A stretch of DNA of 64,000 bases from contig NZ_JACYFS010000003.1 of NCBI RefSeq assembly GCF_014837145.1, positions 163,494-227,493 on the forward strand, written 5' to 3'. The position numbers were made by a program, and so were the translations under genes. The notes below the pieces were generated by a model. It did no database searches, was not told the DNA's origin, and saw nothing but the letters and a program-made list of their open reading frames with translations. The DNA is from Chryseobacterium caseinilyticum. Its GTDB lineage: Bacteria; Bacteroidota; Bacteroidia; Flavobacteriales; Weeksellaceae. This document shows positions 25,063 to 34,728 of the stretch, one piece after another; the first letter of the stretch is position 1, and each line of letters opens with the position of its first letter.

Positions 25063-27771
25063 ATGAAACAAAATTTTTTCCTCTTTGTTCTGATGTTTTT
25101 TTCTGTGATGGTATTTTCGCAGAAAACTGTTTCAGGAAAAATCACCGATGAAGACGGAGTGGGCATCCCAAGTGCCAGTGTGACGATTGAAGAACCCGGC
25201 AAAGACGCCATTCTTGCGTATGGAATTACCAATGCCAAGGGGGAATACAAAATTACATTTACCTCATCCGAGAGCAATGTAGACCTTAAAGTGAAAGGGT
25301 TTAACCAAAAACCTATCACAAAACAGATCAGCAATTCAGATCAGAATCTGAATTTCAAAATGCAGTCTGAAGCTACAGAAATTAAAGAAGTACAGCTCAA
25401 AACCAAACTGATTACCGCCCGAGGCGACACCATTGCATACGATCTGAAAGCATTCGACAGCAAAAGTGACCGTACTTTGGCCGACGTCATGAAAAAAATA
25501 CCGGGAATTGAAGTGAATGCAGACGGAACGGTTCTTTATCAGGGAAATGCCATCAACAAATTTTATGTAGAAGGAAAAGACCTTATGGAAGGCGGTTACG
25601 GAACAATAACCAACTCATTGCCTAAAGATGCCATCGCAAAACTTGAGGTTTTGGAAAACCACCAGCCGGTAAAAATGCTTCAGGGCAAAATACCTTCAGA
25701 TGCAGCTGCCATCAATATTAAGCTTAAAAAATCTGTGACCATGACAGGTCGTGGCGAAGTGGGAATTGGTGCAGATCCTCTTTTGTGGAATGTAAAACTG
25801 ACCCCAATGTTTTTCAGCAAAACCAGCCAGTGGGTAGTTAATTATAAAACCAATAATGTAGGAGATCAGGTAGAAAATGAGGGAAATATCCTGGGAAGCT
25901 ACAACCCCTGGGAAGGCAGACGTGGAAATGTTTCCCAAAATGACTGGTTGAACGTGGAAACTTCCGGTACACCAAGCACGCCGGTTAAGAGATACTTGTT
26001 TAACAATGTACACTACGCCTCTGCAAACTATTTAACCAATATTGACAAGGCAAAACAGTGGGAACTGAAAGCTATTGCCAACTATACCAATAATGCGGTT
26101 GAGAGAGAAGATTACAGAGAAACGACTTATCAGACAGGAGATTTGGCAGGAAGCAAGGTCATCAACAGCACCAGAAACGATTTCTATACCGACAAGGTAA
26201 GAGGAGAATTGCTTTTCACAAAAAATGCCAAGAAAGGTTTCTTTAAAAACTCAACCAGCTTCAGCCAGTTTTGGAATGCAGACCGTGCATTTGCGGTAAG
26301 AGAAGGAAGATCTGCAGGACAGGCAGTAGAATCTCCTACCTCAAATTTCCAGAACTCTTTGAGCACTATCATACCCTGGAAAGAAAAGATGGTAAACCTC
26401 AGATCATATATCAGTTATCAGGATGATCAGCAAATGTTGAAAGTATCACCGGCAGATTACCTCCGTTTTCCATTCAGAGAAAACGAGGATGCACCGATAG
26501 GAACGATCGCATTTCTTCCCAATACCGTTGCACAGCAGAATTTCAGACTTAAAACTTTAGATACTTCACATTCAGCGAATATCAGTTTTACCAAAAAAGG
26601 CTGGACGTTTACGCCATCAGTTGGGTTTGACTTTTCAAATGACAGATTGGATACCGATTTCAATGCAATTGCCCTTTCAGGAATACCAAATTTTAACGGT
26701 CCGGCATACGAAAACAATCTGAAATTCACAGAAATCAATCCTAACGCTTCATTAGGTATAAACTACAAAACAGATGTATGGAATGTGTTTGCCAATTTAC
26801 CGGTAAATTTCACCAGCATCAAAGCTGAAGATGACGTGAGAGGAGTTTCAAAAGATTTAAACAGAACCACATTTACCCCGAATTTATTTGCGCAGTACAC
26901 TTTTGCATCATTCTGGAAAGCCAGTGTTAATGCCAATGTGAGCAATAATTTCGGTGATATTCAGACAGCCTATGCAGGTTATATGCTGCTTTCACCAAAC
27001 GGGTTTAACGTGATGGACGCAAACAATCCAATTCCGCAGACAACAACTTCTGCTTTGGGCTCAAGACTTGAATACAGAAATCCACTGAACAATTTGTTTT
27101 TTAATGTAAACTATTCTTATTCCGACAGCAAAAGAAATCTACTTTCTGCACCTTTGCTTGATCCCAATACAGGATTTACATTGATGCAGTATCTGGATAT
27201 TGAAAATCATGCTAAAAGCAACAGGCTGAGCGCAGAAGTTGGAAAATATTTCCCTTCATTTAAAACGAATGCATCTGTAAACTACAGGAATACGACTTCA
27301 CTTTCTGATGCTTTCCTTGACGAAGTTAGATTTAAAAACAAAAACAACAACCAGTCTTACGGTTTTAAGTTAAACAACACGTATTTCAGCTGGATGAGTG
27401 TGGATTTCAACATGAATCTCTCGCGTACAAAACAGGAAGGCCGTACAGGAACTTTGGGTATCAACAGAGGATACAATCATAATTTAGCTGTATTCTTCTA
27501 TCCTCTCGAAGATCACAATATAGGTTTTTCATGGGATCAGTTGAACACTACAAACAACGACACTACCTACAGAAACCCATTCTTTGATCTTTCTTACCAG
27601 TTTACATGGTCTAAAAAGAAAATTGATTTTGAACTGAAGTGGATGAACATCAGTAACAGAAAAGTTTTTGAAACATATGATCTTAACGGAACGCTGAACT
27701 CTCTTACTTACACCAGAATTCAGCTCAGACCGAGCCAGGTTATGTTTACAGTGAAATTTAACTTTAAATAA
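25063..27771 (+). CDS. Outer-membrane beta-barrel protein, TonB-receptor-like
   Basis: The 902-residue precursor has a signal peptide (residues 1-20), then a CarboxypepD_reg-like Ig domain (about 22-95: KTVSGKITDEDGVGIPSASV), a plug-like segment (about 115-220: TLADVMKKIPGIEV, INKFYVEGKDL), and a long region of aromatic-rich alternating strands ending in FTVKFNFK, typical of an outer-membrane barrel C terminus. It belongs to the outer-membrane beta-barrel family near TonB-dependent receptors. The substrate is unknown. A GLPGLI-family gene lies downstream beyond dinB; such pairs are frequent in this group. Confidence 0.88.
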   Translation: MKQNFFLFVLMFFSVMVFSQKTVSGKITDEDGVGIPSASVTIEEPGKDAILAYGITNAKGEYKITFTSSESNVDLKVKGFNQKPITKQISNSDQNLNFKMQSEATEIKEVQLKTKLITARGDTIAYDLKAFDSKSDRTLADVMKKIPGIEVNADGTVLYQGNAINKFYVEGKDLMEGGYGTITNSLPKDAIAKLEVLENHQPVKMLQGKIPSDAAAINIKLKKSVTMTGRGEVGIGADPLLWNVKLTPMFFSKTSQWVVNYKTNNVGDQVENEGNILGSYNPWEGRRGNVSQNDWLNVETSGTPSTPVKRYLFNNVHYASANYLTNIDKAKQWELKAIANYTNNAVEREDYRETTYQTGDLAGSKVINSTRNDFYTDKVRGELLFTKNAKKGFFKNSTSFSQFWNADRAFAVREGRSAGQAVESPTSNFQNSLSTIIPWKEKMVNLRSYISYQDDQQMLKVSPADYLRFPFRENEDAPIGTIAFLPNTVAQQNFRLKTLDTSHSANISFTKKGWTFTPSVGFDFSNDRLDTDFNAIALSGIPNFNGPAYENNLKFTEINPNASLGINYKTDVWNVFANLPVNFTSIKAEDDVRGVSKDLNRTTFTPNLFAQYTFASFWKASVNANVSNNFGDIQTAYAGYMLLSPNGFNVMDANNPIPQTTTSALGSRLEYRNPLNNLFFNVNYSYSDSKRNLLSAPLLDPNTGFTLMQYLDIENHAKSNRLSAEVGKYFPSFKTNASVNYRNTTSLSDAFLDEVRFKNKNNNQSYGFKLNNTYFSWMSVDFNMNLSRTKQEGRTGTLGINRGYNHNLAVFFYPLEDHNIGFSWDQLNTTNNDTTYRNPFFDLSYQFTWSKKKIDFELKWMNISNRKVFETYDLNGTLNSLTYTRIQLRPSQVMFTVKFNFK

Positions 27772-27772
27772 T

Positions 27773-27808
27773 AAAAATATCCCTTTCAGATTTGAGAGGG
27801 ATATTTTT
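27773..27808. terminator. Bidirectional terminator
   Basis: Twelve perfect base pairs (27773-27784 with 27797-27808), extended by TTC/GAG, close a six-base loop; A and T tracts flank the stem. It separates the convergent outer-membrane protein and DinB genes. Confidence 0.85.
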
Positions 27809-27825
27809 TTGCTTTCATTTTAATT

Positions 27826-28323
27826 TTAAAAATTTTCGTTGTCGGCAGTCGGGCCATAACTTCCGGGAAGCTCGATATCATTCAGCCGGTAATAAACCCC
27901 CAGCTGAGCCCTGTGGTGTGTAATCTGATCCAAACTGTGGCGGATCGCTCCGTATTTTGTCCATTTGGCCAATTCCTGCCCGGCATTTTTCAAAGCCCAG
28001 TACGGTGTCAAATCATCTTCTGTGGCATTTTCAAGAGCCTTAATACTTTGCTGGAAATTGTTTTCAAAAGTTTCTAAAATTTCCTGTCTGGTAGTAAGTA
28101 ATTTCGGTTGCATTGAACTGTCAGCAAAATCCAGCTCTGAAGAATTCAGCATAAAACCTGCCCAGCCAAAAATTTCTGCAATATGCGTCACGAGATGATT
28201 CATTGCCATACTTTTTTCGTGAGGCTTGTATTCACCTTTGTCTTCGGGAAAAATATCAAAAAACTGTTTTGTGGTTTTGTACTCCTGTGTGAGCTCATCT
28301 TTTAATTGTTTCAGCGTGTCCAT
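27826..28323 (-). CDS. DinB-family protein
   Basis: The 165-residue protein is a four-helix DinB/YfiT-like domain with histidines at the usual metal-binding places: NHLVTHIAEI near residue 42-51 and HHRAQLGVY near 137-145. DinB-like enzymes are metal-dependent thiol transferases or detoxifying enzymes; the substrate here is unknown. It is a single gene with a terminator shared with the convergent neighbour. Confidence 0.9.
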   Translation of the reverse strand: MDTLKQLKDELTQEYKTTKQFFDIFPEDKGEYKPHEKSMAMNHLVTHIAEIFGWAGFMLNSSELDFADSSMQPKLLTTRQEILETFENNFQQSIKALENATEDDLTPYWALKNAGQELAKWTKYGAIRHSLDQITHHRAQLGVYYRLNDIELPGSYGPTADNENF

Positions 28324-28493
28324 AATAATTTATTTTGTGTTGATCTCTTTTTGACATCAAAAATTATGCTATCGGATTCATTGATTTCCAGCATAATAAA
28401 TACTTAAATTTTAATCCTGTTTAAAATTAAGTTTAAAAATTCTGTAACATTTTGCCTCTACTTCAAACTAATAGAGAAACATTTACTTTTAAT

Positions 28494-29429
28494 ATGAAAA
28501 AACTGTTTTCAATATTTTTAATCGCAACGGCGGTATTTGCCAATGCTCAGGATGCCAAAGAAACCGCAAACAGGTTTTTTTACGAACTTAACTTTAAGCC
28601 TAAAAAAGATTCCATAAAAACTGATAAGGTAATCACTATTCTGGATATCACAGATAAGAACAGATCTGTCTATCAGGATTACACCATCATTGCTCAGGAT
28701 TCTATTATGAAATTAGAAATTGAAGCGATGCAGAAATCGGGTCAGATGAAAGATCTTTCTAAACTGATCAAGATGCCGAAACTTTCTGCAAGAGTTTACA
28801 AAACCTATCCTACAATGAAAATTCAGTTTGTGGAAAAAATCACAAGCGGATTTACACCAGCCAACATCGGTTATGTTGAAGAACCGAAATTTGCCTGGAA
28901 GATTCTTTCAGACAAACAGAAAATCGGGGAATACAATACCCAGAAAGCTACTACAGAGTTTGGAGGTAGAAAATGGACGGCTTGGTTCAGTTCAGATATT
29001 CCTTTTCAGGATGGGCCGTACAAATTTTCAGGACTTCCGGGTTTAATTGTAAAGATCGAAGACGAAGCTAAAGATTACTCATGGGTTTTGCAGGGAAATA
29101 AAAAAATACAGGACTACACAGAATATTCTTACATCGAAAATATGATGCAGGCTAAAGGAGGTAAAGTGAACGAAATGCCACGAGATAAATTTGAGAAAAA
29201 ATTCAACGAATTTAAGAAAGATCCTTTCGCTACCATGAGACCGATGCTGACAAAAGAAATCATGTCGCAGTCTATCCCGGGAATGGACGGAACGGTAGGG
29301 GATATGATTAAAAAACAGGAGAAACAGTACAAAGATTTCTTCAAAGCTGTAGATAACGAAATAGAACCTGCTTACGGAGCCTTAACAGTAGGCGAAGTAG
29401 AAAGAACAGGTACTGAAAAAGCAAAATAA
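28494..29429 (+). CDS. GLPGLI-family secreted protein
   Basis: The name-giving GLPGLI motif is at residues 180-185 (YKFSGLPGLIVKI). I chose the ATG at 28494 because it gives a clean signal peptide (MKKLFSIFLIATAVFANAQ); an ATG 42 bases earlier would put a polar extension before it. The 311-residue product is exported. GLPGLI proteins are restricted to Bacteroidota, often occur near TonB-type outer-membrane proteins, and have no proven biochemical role. A strong terminator follows. Confidence 0.92.
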   Translation: MKKLFSIFLIATAVFANAQDAKETANRFFYELNFKPKKDSIKTDKVITILDITDKNRSVYQDYTIIAQDSIMKLEIEAMQKSGQMKDLSKLIKMPKLSARVYKTYPTMKIQFVEKITSGFTPANIGYVEEPKFAWKILSDKQKIGEYNTQKATTEFGGRKWTAWFSSDIPFQDGPYKFSGLPGLIVKIEDEAKDYSWVLQGNKKIQDYTEYSYIENMMQAKGGKVNEMPRDKFEKKFNEFKKDPFATMRPMLTKEIMSQSIPGMDGTVGDMIKKQEKQYKDFFKAVDNEIEPAYGALTVGEVERTGTEKAK

Positions 29430-29467
29430 ACGCACATTCATATTTAACTTAACTATATTAGAAGCAA

Positions 29468-29505
29468 ACCCAGATACAGCAATGTGTTTGGGTCTGTTTT
29501 TTTTG
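29468..29505 (+). terminator. Intrinsic terminator after GLPGLI gene
   Basis: An 11-pair stem with two G-T pairs (29468-29478 with 29483-29493) has a GCAA loop and is followed by CTG and eight T residues. Confidence 0.85.
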
Positions 29506-29533
29506 TTCTAATTTAGATTTACTTTAAATAACG

Positions 29534-29541
29534 TATATTTG
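29534..29541 (+). promoter_or_regulatory. -7 promoter element for feoAB
   Basis: TATATTTG is a perfect TAnnTTTG. It places transcription initiation around 29545, after the first possible TTG start codon (29539), and so argues for the downstream TTG at 29560 as the feoA start. Confidence 0.6.
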
Positions 29542-29559
29542 CACGACAAATTTTCAGCT

Positions 29560-29814
29560 TTGAAACAGAAAGATCCACAGAAACTGAGTCAGTTCCCGAA
29601 AAACAAAAAGGGAATAATAAAAGGTTATGACAATGAGCATCTCCGCATGCCTACAAAGATCATTGAAATGGGTCTGCTTCCTGAAACTTCCTTTAAAATA
29701 TTGTACCAGGCACCTTTTAACGGGCCTATTTACGTAGAATTTGGGGAAGAGAAAAGCCGGATTGCTCTCCGAGAAGAAGAAGGAGATTTTATTATTGTTG
29801 AAGAATTGATCTAA
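29560..29814 (+). CDS. feoA: FeoA-domain protein
   Basis: The product is a small SH3-like FeoA protein: KGIIKGYDNE, RMPTKIIEMGLLPETSFKIL and GPIYVEFGEEKSRIALREEE give the usual beta-barrel with the MGL turn. FeoA supports FeoB in ferrous iron uptake, probably by binding its cytoplasmic part. I chose the TTG at 29560 because the -7 element overlaps the alternative TTG at 29539. The feoB ATG follows its stop directly, so the genes are coupled. Confidence 0.9.
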   Translation: MKQKDPQKLSQFPKNKKGIIKGYDNEHLRMPTKIIEMGLLPETSFKILYQAPFNGPIYVEFGEEKSRIALREEEGDFIIVEELI

Positions 29815-31830
29815 ATGCAGGAAAATCACGAAAAACAGGTGCTTTTGGTTGGGAATCCCAATGTGGGAAAGTCTACCCTCTTCAATGCACTCTGCAATAC
29901 AACACAGAAAACCGGAAACTACGCCGGAGTAACCGTTTCAAGCCATTCCGGAAACTATTCCTATAAAAATGAAGAAGTAAAAATCACCGATCTTCCGGGA
30001 TCATACAGCATCTATCCAAGTTCTGAGGATGAAGCTGTATTCTCTAAAGTTTTACTTGACAAAAAAAACTATGCCGGAGTAATCTACATTCTTGAAGCAC
30101 TAAGCATCAAACGTGGAATGCTTTTGCTGCAACAGATACTGGATGCAGGTTTGCCAATGATTATAGTTCTGAACCAGGTCGATCAGGCAAAAAGACGCGG
30201 TGTTGACATCGATGTACGAAAACTTGAGGAAACGTTAGGTTTAAAAATCATTCAGACCAACGCTAAAGAACAGACCGGAATTGAGGAATTAAAAGAGTCA
30301 ATTCTGAAAAATGAATTTAAAAATACTTCTGTTCCCTATTTTGATATTCCAACTGAACATAAAAATTTGGTTGAAAAAATTGTTGCCCGGCAAAATTCAG
30401 AAAACGCTTACAAAGCCTGGCTGAGCATTTCCCTCGACTCGGATAAAAAAAATCCTGCCGATGAAAATTCAGGTTTAAAATCAGTAAACCCAAAAAGAAT
30501 ACAGGTTCAGGAGACGGTGAGAAGATACCAGCTTGCAGATAAAATGCTTCAGGGAATTATTTCAAAAAAGCAAAATGCCAAGGAACTTCTGACCGAGAAA
30601 TTAGATAAAGTTCTTGTTCATAAATTCTGGGGCTATATTATTTTTCTTTTGGTGCTTCTGATAATTTTCCAGTCGGTTTTCTTCCTCGCAGAATATCCGA
30701 TGAACTGGATTGACGGGCTTTTTGCATGGATGTCCGGTTTTTCTGGCGAACATTTGCCGGAAGGACCTTTAAATTCATTAATCTCGAACGGGATAATTCC
30801 GGGCGTTGGCGGCATCGTTATTTTTACTCCGCAAATCGGAATTTTACTGTTCTTCCTTTACATTCTGGAGGATTCGGGATATATGGCGAGAGTTGTTTTT
30901 TTAATGGACAGATTTCTGCGGCCTTTCGGTCTCAACGGAAAAAGTATCGTTCCACTGGTTTCAGGAACTGCCTGTGCGATTCCGGCAGTGATGTCTACCA
31001 GAAATATTGAGAATCTCAGAGAAAGACTGCTTACAATTCTGGTAACACCTTTTATGACATGTTCAGCAAGGCTTCCGGTGTACAGCATTATGATCGGCTT
31101 GATTATCTCTGACGGCAATTTCTTCGGCATTTCCTACAAAGCTTTGGTTCTTTTGGCAATGTATCTTTTAGGATTTTTTGTTGCACTTCTGTCTGCTTTC
31201 ATCCTGAAATATTTTATTAAAGAAAAAGGAAAATCCTATCTTGTCATGGATCTTCCAACCTATAAAAAACCGCTTTTCTGGTATGATTTTAAACTTGTGT
31301 TAGGTAAAGTCTGGGAATTCATCACCGGAGCCGGAAAGATTATTTTTGTAGTCAGTATTATTATCTGGGTTTTAAGTTATTTCGGTCCGAAATTAAATGA
31401 AAACGAAATTGTAGCAACTGATGTTGAACTCGATCACTCGTATCTCGCAAGAATGGGAAGAGCCATCGAACCTGCCATCGCACCACTCGGTTACGACTGG
31501 AAAATGGGCGTCGGAATTCTGACGAGCTTTGTTGCAAGAGAAGTGTTTGTAGGAACCATGTCGACTTTATACAGTCTGGACGATGACGCTCCCGAAGGAA
31601 AAGTGATCGACAAAATGAGAAGCGATGTTAAACCTGACGGCAGCAAAGTTTTCAGTTTTGCTACCGGAATTTCAGTATTGCTTTTTTACGCGTTCGCCAT
31701 GCAGTGCGCTTCGACCGTTGCTATTGTCTACAAAGAAACAAAAAGTTGGAAATGGACTGGTTTTCAGCTGGCCATGATGACCGGTTTGGCATATTTTGTG
31801 TCGCTTATTGCTTATCAGATATTAAAATAA
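29815..31830 (+). CDS. feoB: Ferrous iron transporter FeoB
   Basis: The 671-residue protein starts with a G domain: G1 GNPNVGKST (13-21), G3 DLPG (59-62), G4 NQVD (120-123). A helical GDI-like segment follows (to about 240), then the Feo membrane core with two Gate-type repeats (GxAC in VSGTACAIP, and TCSARLPVY) and about eight transmembrane helices. It imports Fe(II) across the inner membrane. It is at the lower end of family length. The G domain is typical of Bacteroidota FeoB. A Cys-rich small membrane protein lies downstream. Confidence 0.96.
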   Translation: MQENHEKQVLLVGNPNVGKSTLFNALCNTTQKTGNYAGVTVSSHSGNYSYKNEEVKITDLPGSYSIYPSSEDEAVFSKVLLDKKNYAGVIYILEALSIKRGMLLLQQILDAGLPMIIVLNQVDQAKRRGVDIDVRKLEETLGLKIIQTNAKEQTGIEELKESILKNEFKNTSVPYFDIPTEHKNLVEKIVARQNSENAYKAWLSISLDSDKKNPADENSGLKSVNPKRIQVQETVRRYQLADKMLQGIISKKQNAKELLTEKLDKVLVHKFWGYIIFLLVLLIIFQSVFFLAEYPMNWIDGLFAWMSGFSGEHLPEGPLNSLISNGIIPGVGGIVIFTPQIGILLFFLYILEDSGYMARVVFLMDRFLRPFGLNGKSIVPLVSGTACAIPAVMSTRNIENLRERLLTILVTPFMTCSARLPVYSIMIGLIISDGNFFGISYKALVLLAMYLLGFFVALLSAFILKYFIKEKGKSYLVMDLPTYKKPLFWYDFKLVLGKVWEFITGAGKIIFVVSIIIWVLSYFGPKLNENEIVATDVELDHSYLARMGRAIEPAIAPLGYDWKMGVGILTSFVAREVFVGTMSTLYSLDDDAPEGKVIDKMRSDVKPDGSKVFSFATGISVLLFYAFAMQCASTVAIVYKETKSWKWTGFQLAMMTGLAYFVSLIAYQILK

Positions 31831-31878
31831 TCAAAAAAAGGAAATCGGTTGCTTGTATTTCCTGAGTGGGAAAAAGCC

Positions 31879-31924
31879 AACTTTGTCAAAGTTTTTACAT
31901 GGCGCTTATAACTTTGACAAAGTT
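31879..31924. repeat. Paired palindromic repeat AACTTTGTCAAAGTT
   Basis: Bases 31879-31893 and 31910-31924 are perfect inverted copies of a 15-mer that is itself nearly palindromic, so the segment can form one long or two short hairpins. It lies between feoB and its small partner gene. From memory this kind of motif is dispersed in Chryseobacterium genomes, but I cannot count copies here. Confidence 0.6.
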
Positions 31925-31946
31925 TTAAAATCAAATCATTTCAACA

Positions 31947-32099
31947 ATGGAAACTTCTCTTATCATTCAATACATTATTCTCGCGTTGGTTTTCGGATTT
32001 GCATGCTATGCCCTGTTTAGAATTTTAAAGAAAAACTTCGCCCCGAAAAAATTTGATTCAAAAAGAACAGGCTGTGACAATGATTGCGGATGTTCTTAG
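31947..32099 (+). CDS. FeoB-associated Cys-rich membrane protein
   Basis: A 50-residue protein has one N-terminal transmembrane helix (about 6-25), a basic stretch, and a C-terminal GCDNDCGCS with three cysteines. This is the pattern of the FeoB-associated Cys-rich membrane proteins (PF12669) that accompany FeoB in many bacteria, in the place of FeoC. It is short enough to be missed by length cut-offs. It starts 117 bases after feoB, separated by the palindromic repeat. The cysteines may bind iron or sense redox state. Confidence 0.85.
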   Translation: METSLIIQYIILALVFGFACYALFRILKKNFAPKKFDSKRTGCDNDCGCS

Positions 32100-32148
32100 A
32101 TTTTAGATAAATTGTAGTAATTTCATATTCGAAATTAAACTTTTATAC

Positions 32149-33174
32149 TTGATAAAATTCTTCATTCTTTTAGGATTAACAATATCTTTTGTGCCGGCAA
32201 ATGCACAGAGCAAAATAGATTCTGCAAAAATTATTTCTTATGAAGAACTGGTGATGCTGAGAATTAATTTCGACACCAATATCGAAGACTTTGTAGCAAG
32301 CTATAATTCAGATGCAGGAAATCTCCAAACCAGACTGACCATCAACAACAAAACAAGAACTTCCTTTTCTGTGGATTACAAAATGATCAGTGCGGCGTTG
32401 TCTTTCGCACCGGATATTCTTCCGGGAAATAATGACAATAACCTGAAAGGTGAAAGCTCTTACACAGATTTTGTATTTAGATTTTTCCCCGACCAGTTTA
32501 TTCAGTCATTTAATTACCGCAATATCAAAGGTTTTTATGTCGACAACATGGCAGATTTTTTCCCCGACTGGCAAAGGGGTACAGATCCCTATCTTCAATT
32601 TCCGGATTTGAGAATTCAGACTTTTGGTGGCAGCACTTCTTATGTATTTAATAAAGATTTTTCTTTGAAAAGCATCTATTATCAGCGGGAATGGCAAAAA
32701 GAAAGCAGTGGAAGTTTGATTCCTGTTCTTGAATATGATCTGTCTTATTTCAGTAACAGAAATGATGGTTTGAAAAGCAGGGAAAGACAGTACAATCTCG
32801 GTTTAAACCTTGGATATCATTACAATTGGGTGATTGCAGAGAAAATAAATTTCGCACCCTACATATTTGCGGGAATTGGAGGAAAATGGTCGTCTTACCG
32901 AACTGATTTTGCGGACGGAACAAAATCCGATCCGGAAAAAGACAGATATCTGACAAGTAAATTCGGGACAGGAATTCATCTTGGATACAATTCGCGAAAA
33001 TTTCTGTTTGGTGCCAAGCTTAATGTAACCTCATCGTATTATAAAGAAGATTCCAGCTCAGAAGTTATCAACAGTAACGTTTTTGGTCTGCTGTACTTTG
33101 GTTACAGATTTCCTCCACCAAAGGTCTTAAAAAGGAATTATCATATAATCGAGAAAAAGATTCCTGTTCTATAA
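32149..33174 (+). CDS. DUF4421-family outer-membrane-type protein
   Basis: The 341-residue precursor uses a TTG start, chosen because it directly gives a signal peptide (MIKFFILLGLTISFVPANAQ). The mature part has alternating aromatic strands, for example GGSTSYVFNKDFSL and YNLGLNLGYHYNWV, and ends with several GYRF-like strands, consistent with a DUF4421 beta-barrel protein. Function is unknown. It stands between the feo genes and glmM with its own spacer. Confidence 0.8.
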   Translation: MIKFFILLGLTISFVPANAQSKIDSAKIISYEELVMLRINFDTNIEDFVASYNSDAGNLQTRLTINNKTRTSFSVDYKMISAALSFAPDILPGNNDNNLKGESSYTDFVFRFFPDQFIQSFNYRNIKGFYVDNMADFFPDWQRGTDPYLQFPDLRIQTFGGSTSYVFNKDFSLKSIYYQREWQKESSGSLIPVLEYDLSYFSNRNDGLKSRERQYNLGLNLGYHYNWVIAEKINFAPYIFAGIGGKWSSYRTDFADGTKSDPEKDRYLTSKFGTGIHLGYNSRKFLFGAKLNVTSSYYKEDSSSEVINSNVFGLLYFGYRFPPPKVLKRNYHIIEKKIPVL

Positions 33175-33191
33175 GTTCGTCTTCTTTTGAG

Positions 33192-33199
33192 TATCTTTG
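33192..33199 (+). promoter_or_regulatory. -7 promoter element for glmM
   Basis: TATCTTTG matches TAnnTTTG and lies 107 bases before the glmM ATG, suggesting a ~100-base leader. Confidence 0.5.
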
Positions 33200-33305
33200 C
33201 AACCGGAAAATTAAAATATAGATAATCTCTTTTTTCAGATGGTTTAAAAATAAATTAGCAGCTTGCATTTAATTTAAATCCTGAAAACTAAAAATTTAAA
33301 ATATA

Positions 33306-34688
33306 ATGTCATTAATAAAATCAATCTCAGGAATCCGTGGCACCATTGGCGGAAAAGTAAACGATAATCTTACCCCACTGGACGTTGTAAAATTTGCTTC
33401 TGCCTTCGGAACCTGGCTTCAGAATAATAAAAATAAGAAAGATTTAACCCTGATCATCGGCCGTGATGCCAGAATCTCCGGACTGATGGTTAATTCATTG
33501 GTTACCGCAACGTTACAAGGCTTAGGAATCAATGTGATTGACCTTGGACTTTCAACGACTCCAACCGTTGAAATCATGGTTCCTGAATTGAAAGCAGATG
33601 GTGGAATTATACTGACAGCTTCTCACAACCCAAAACAGTGGAATGCTTTAAAACTTTTAAACGAAAAGGGAGAATTCATCAGCGGTGAAAATGGGGCTGA
33701 AGTTTTAGAACTTGCAGAAAACGAAGATTTCAACTATGCAGAAGTAGATGATTTAGGGAAATATGAAACAAGAGATGATGCTTTCGACATTCACATTCAG
33801 CAGATTTTAGATTTGCCAATGGTAGATGTAGATGCCATTAAAGCGAAAAAATATAAGGTCGTTCTTGATGCCGTAAATTCTACAGGAGGAATCGCAATTC
33901 CGATGCTTTTGGATAAATTAGGCTGCGAAACAGTAAAATTGTACTGTGATCCGACAGGCCATTTTCCTCATAATCCCGAGCCTTTAAAAGAGCATTTGGG
34001 AGATATTTGTGAATTGGTGATTAAAGAAAAAGCAGATGTAGGAATCGTTGTTGATCCTGATGTTGACAGGCTGGCTTTAATTGATGAAAAAGGCGAGATG
34101 TTTGGTGAAGAATATACTTTGGTGGCTGTAGCAGATTATCTTCTGAAAAATAAAAACGGTGTGGCTGTTTCAAACCTTTCATCAAGCCGCGCATTAAGAG
34201 ATGTGGCGAAAACGCACAGTTCTAAATACTTTGCAAGTGCGGTAGGAGAAGTGAACGTAGTGAATCTGATGAAAGAAAAAGAAGCGGTTATTGGTGGTGA
34301 AGGAAACGGCGGAATTATCTATCCTGAACTTCACTACGGAAGAGATTCTTTGGTAGGTGTAGCTTTATTTTTGACCCATTTGGCAAAAGAAAACAAAACA
34401 GTTTCTGAACTGAGAGCCGGATATCCAGCTTACTTCATGGGTAAGAAAAAAATTGAGCTTACTCCGGAAATTGACGTAGATGCAATTTTAACTAAAATGG
34501 AAAAAGAGTATCAAAATGAAGAGGTCTCTACCGTTGACGGCGTGAAAATTGACTTTGAGAACAACTGGGTTCACCTTAGAAAATCAAATACGGAACCTAT
34601 TATCAGGATTTATACTGAAGCGTTTTCACAGGAAGAAGCTGACGATCTGGGAGACAAAATGATTGAAAAGATAAAAAGTTTGATTTAA
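33306..34688 (+). CDS. glmM: Phosphoglucosamine mutase
   Basis: The 460-residue protein has the phosphohexomutase active-site loop TASHNP (104-109, phosphoserine S106), the metal loop DPDVDRLAL (about 248-256), the sugar loop GEGNGG, and the phosphate loop RKSNTEPIIRIY near the C terminus. GlmM converts glucosamine-6-phosphate to glucosamine-1-phosphate for UDP-GlcNAc and thus peptidoglycan and LPS. Bacteroidota often carry this branch of the family under the GlmM label; phosphoglucomutase activity cannot be excluded. Confidence 0.9.
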   Translation: MSLIKSISGIRGTIGGKVNDNLTPLDVVKFASAFGTWLQNNKNKKDLTLIIGRDARISGLMVNSLVTATLQGLGINVIDLGLSTTPTVEIMVPELKADGGIILTASHNPKQWNALKLLNEKGEFISGENGAEVLELAENEDFNYAEVDDLGKYETRDDAFDIHIQQILDLPMVDVDAIKAKKYKVVLDAVNSTGGIAIPMLLDKLGCETVKLYCDPTGHFPHNPEPLKEHLGDICELVIKEKADVGIVVDPDVDRLALIDEKGEMFGEEYTLVAVADYLLKNKNGVAVSNLSSSRALRDVAKTHSSKYFASAVGEVNVVNLMKEKEAVIGGEGNGGIIYPELHYGRDSLVGVALFLTHLAKENKTVSELRAGYPAYFMGKKKIELTPEIDVDAILTKMEKEYQNEEVSTVDGVKIDFENNWVHLRKSNTEPIIRIYTEAFSQEEADDLGDKMIEKIKSLI

Positions 34689-34728
34689 TTCAGAATTTTT
34701 GTACTTTTAATAGAGAAATAACAGTGCA

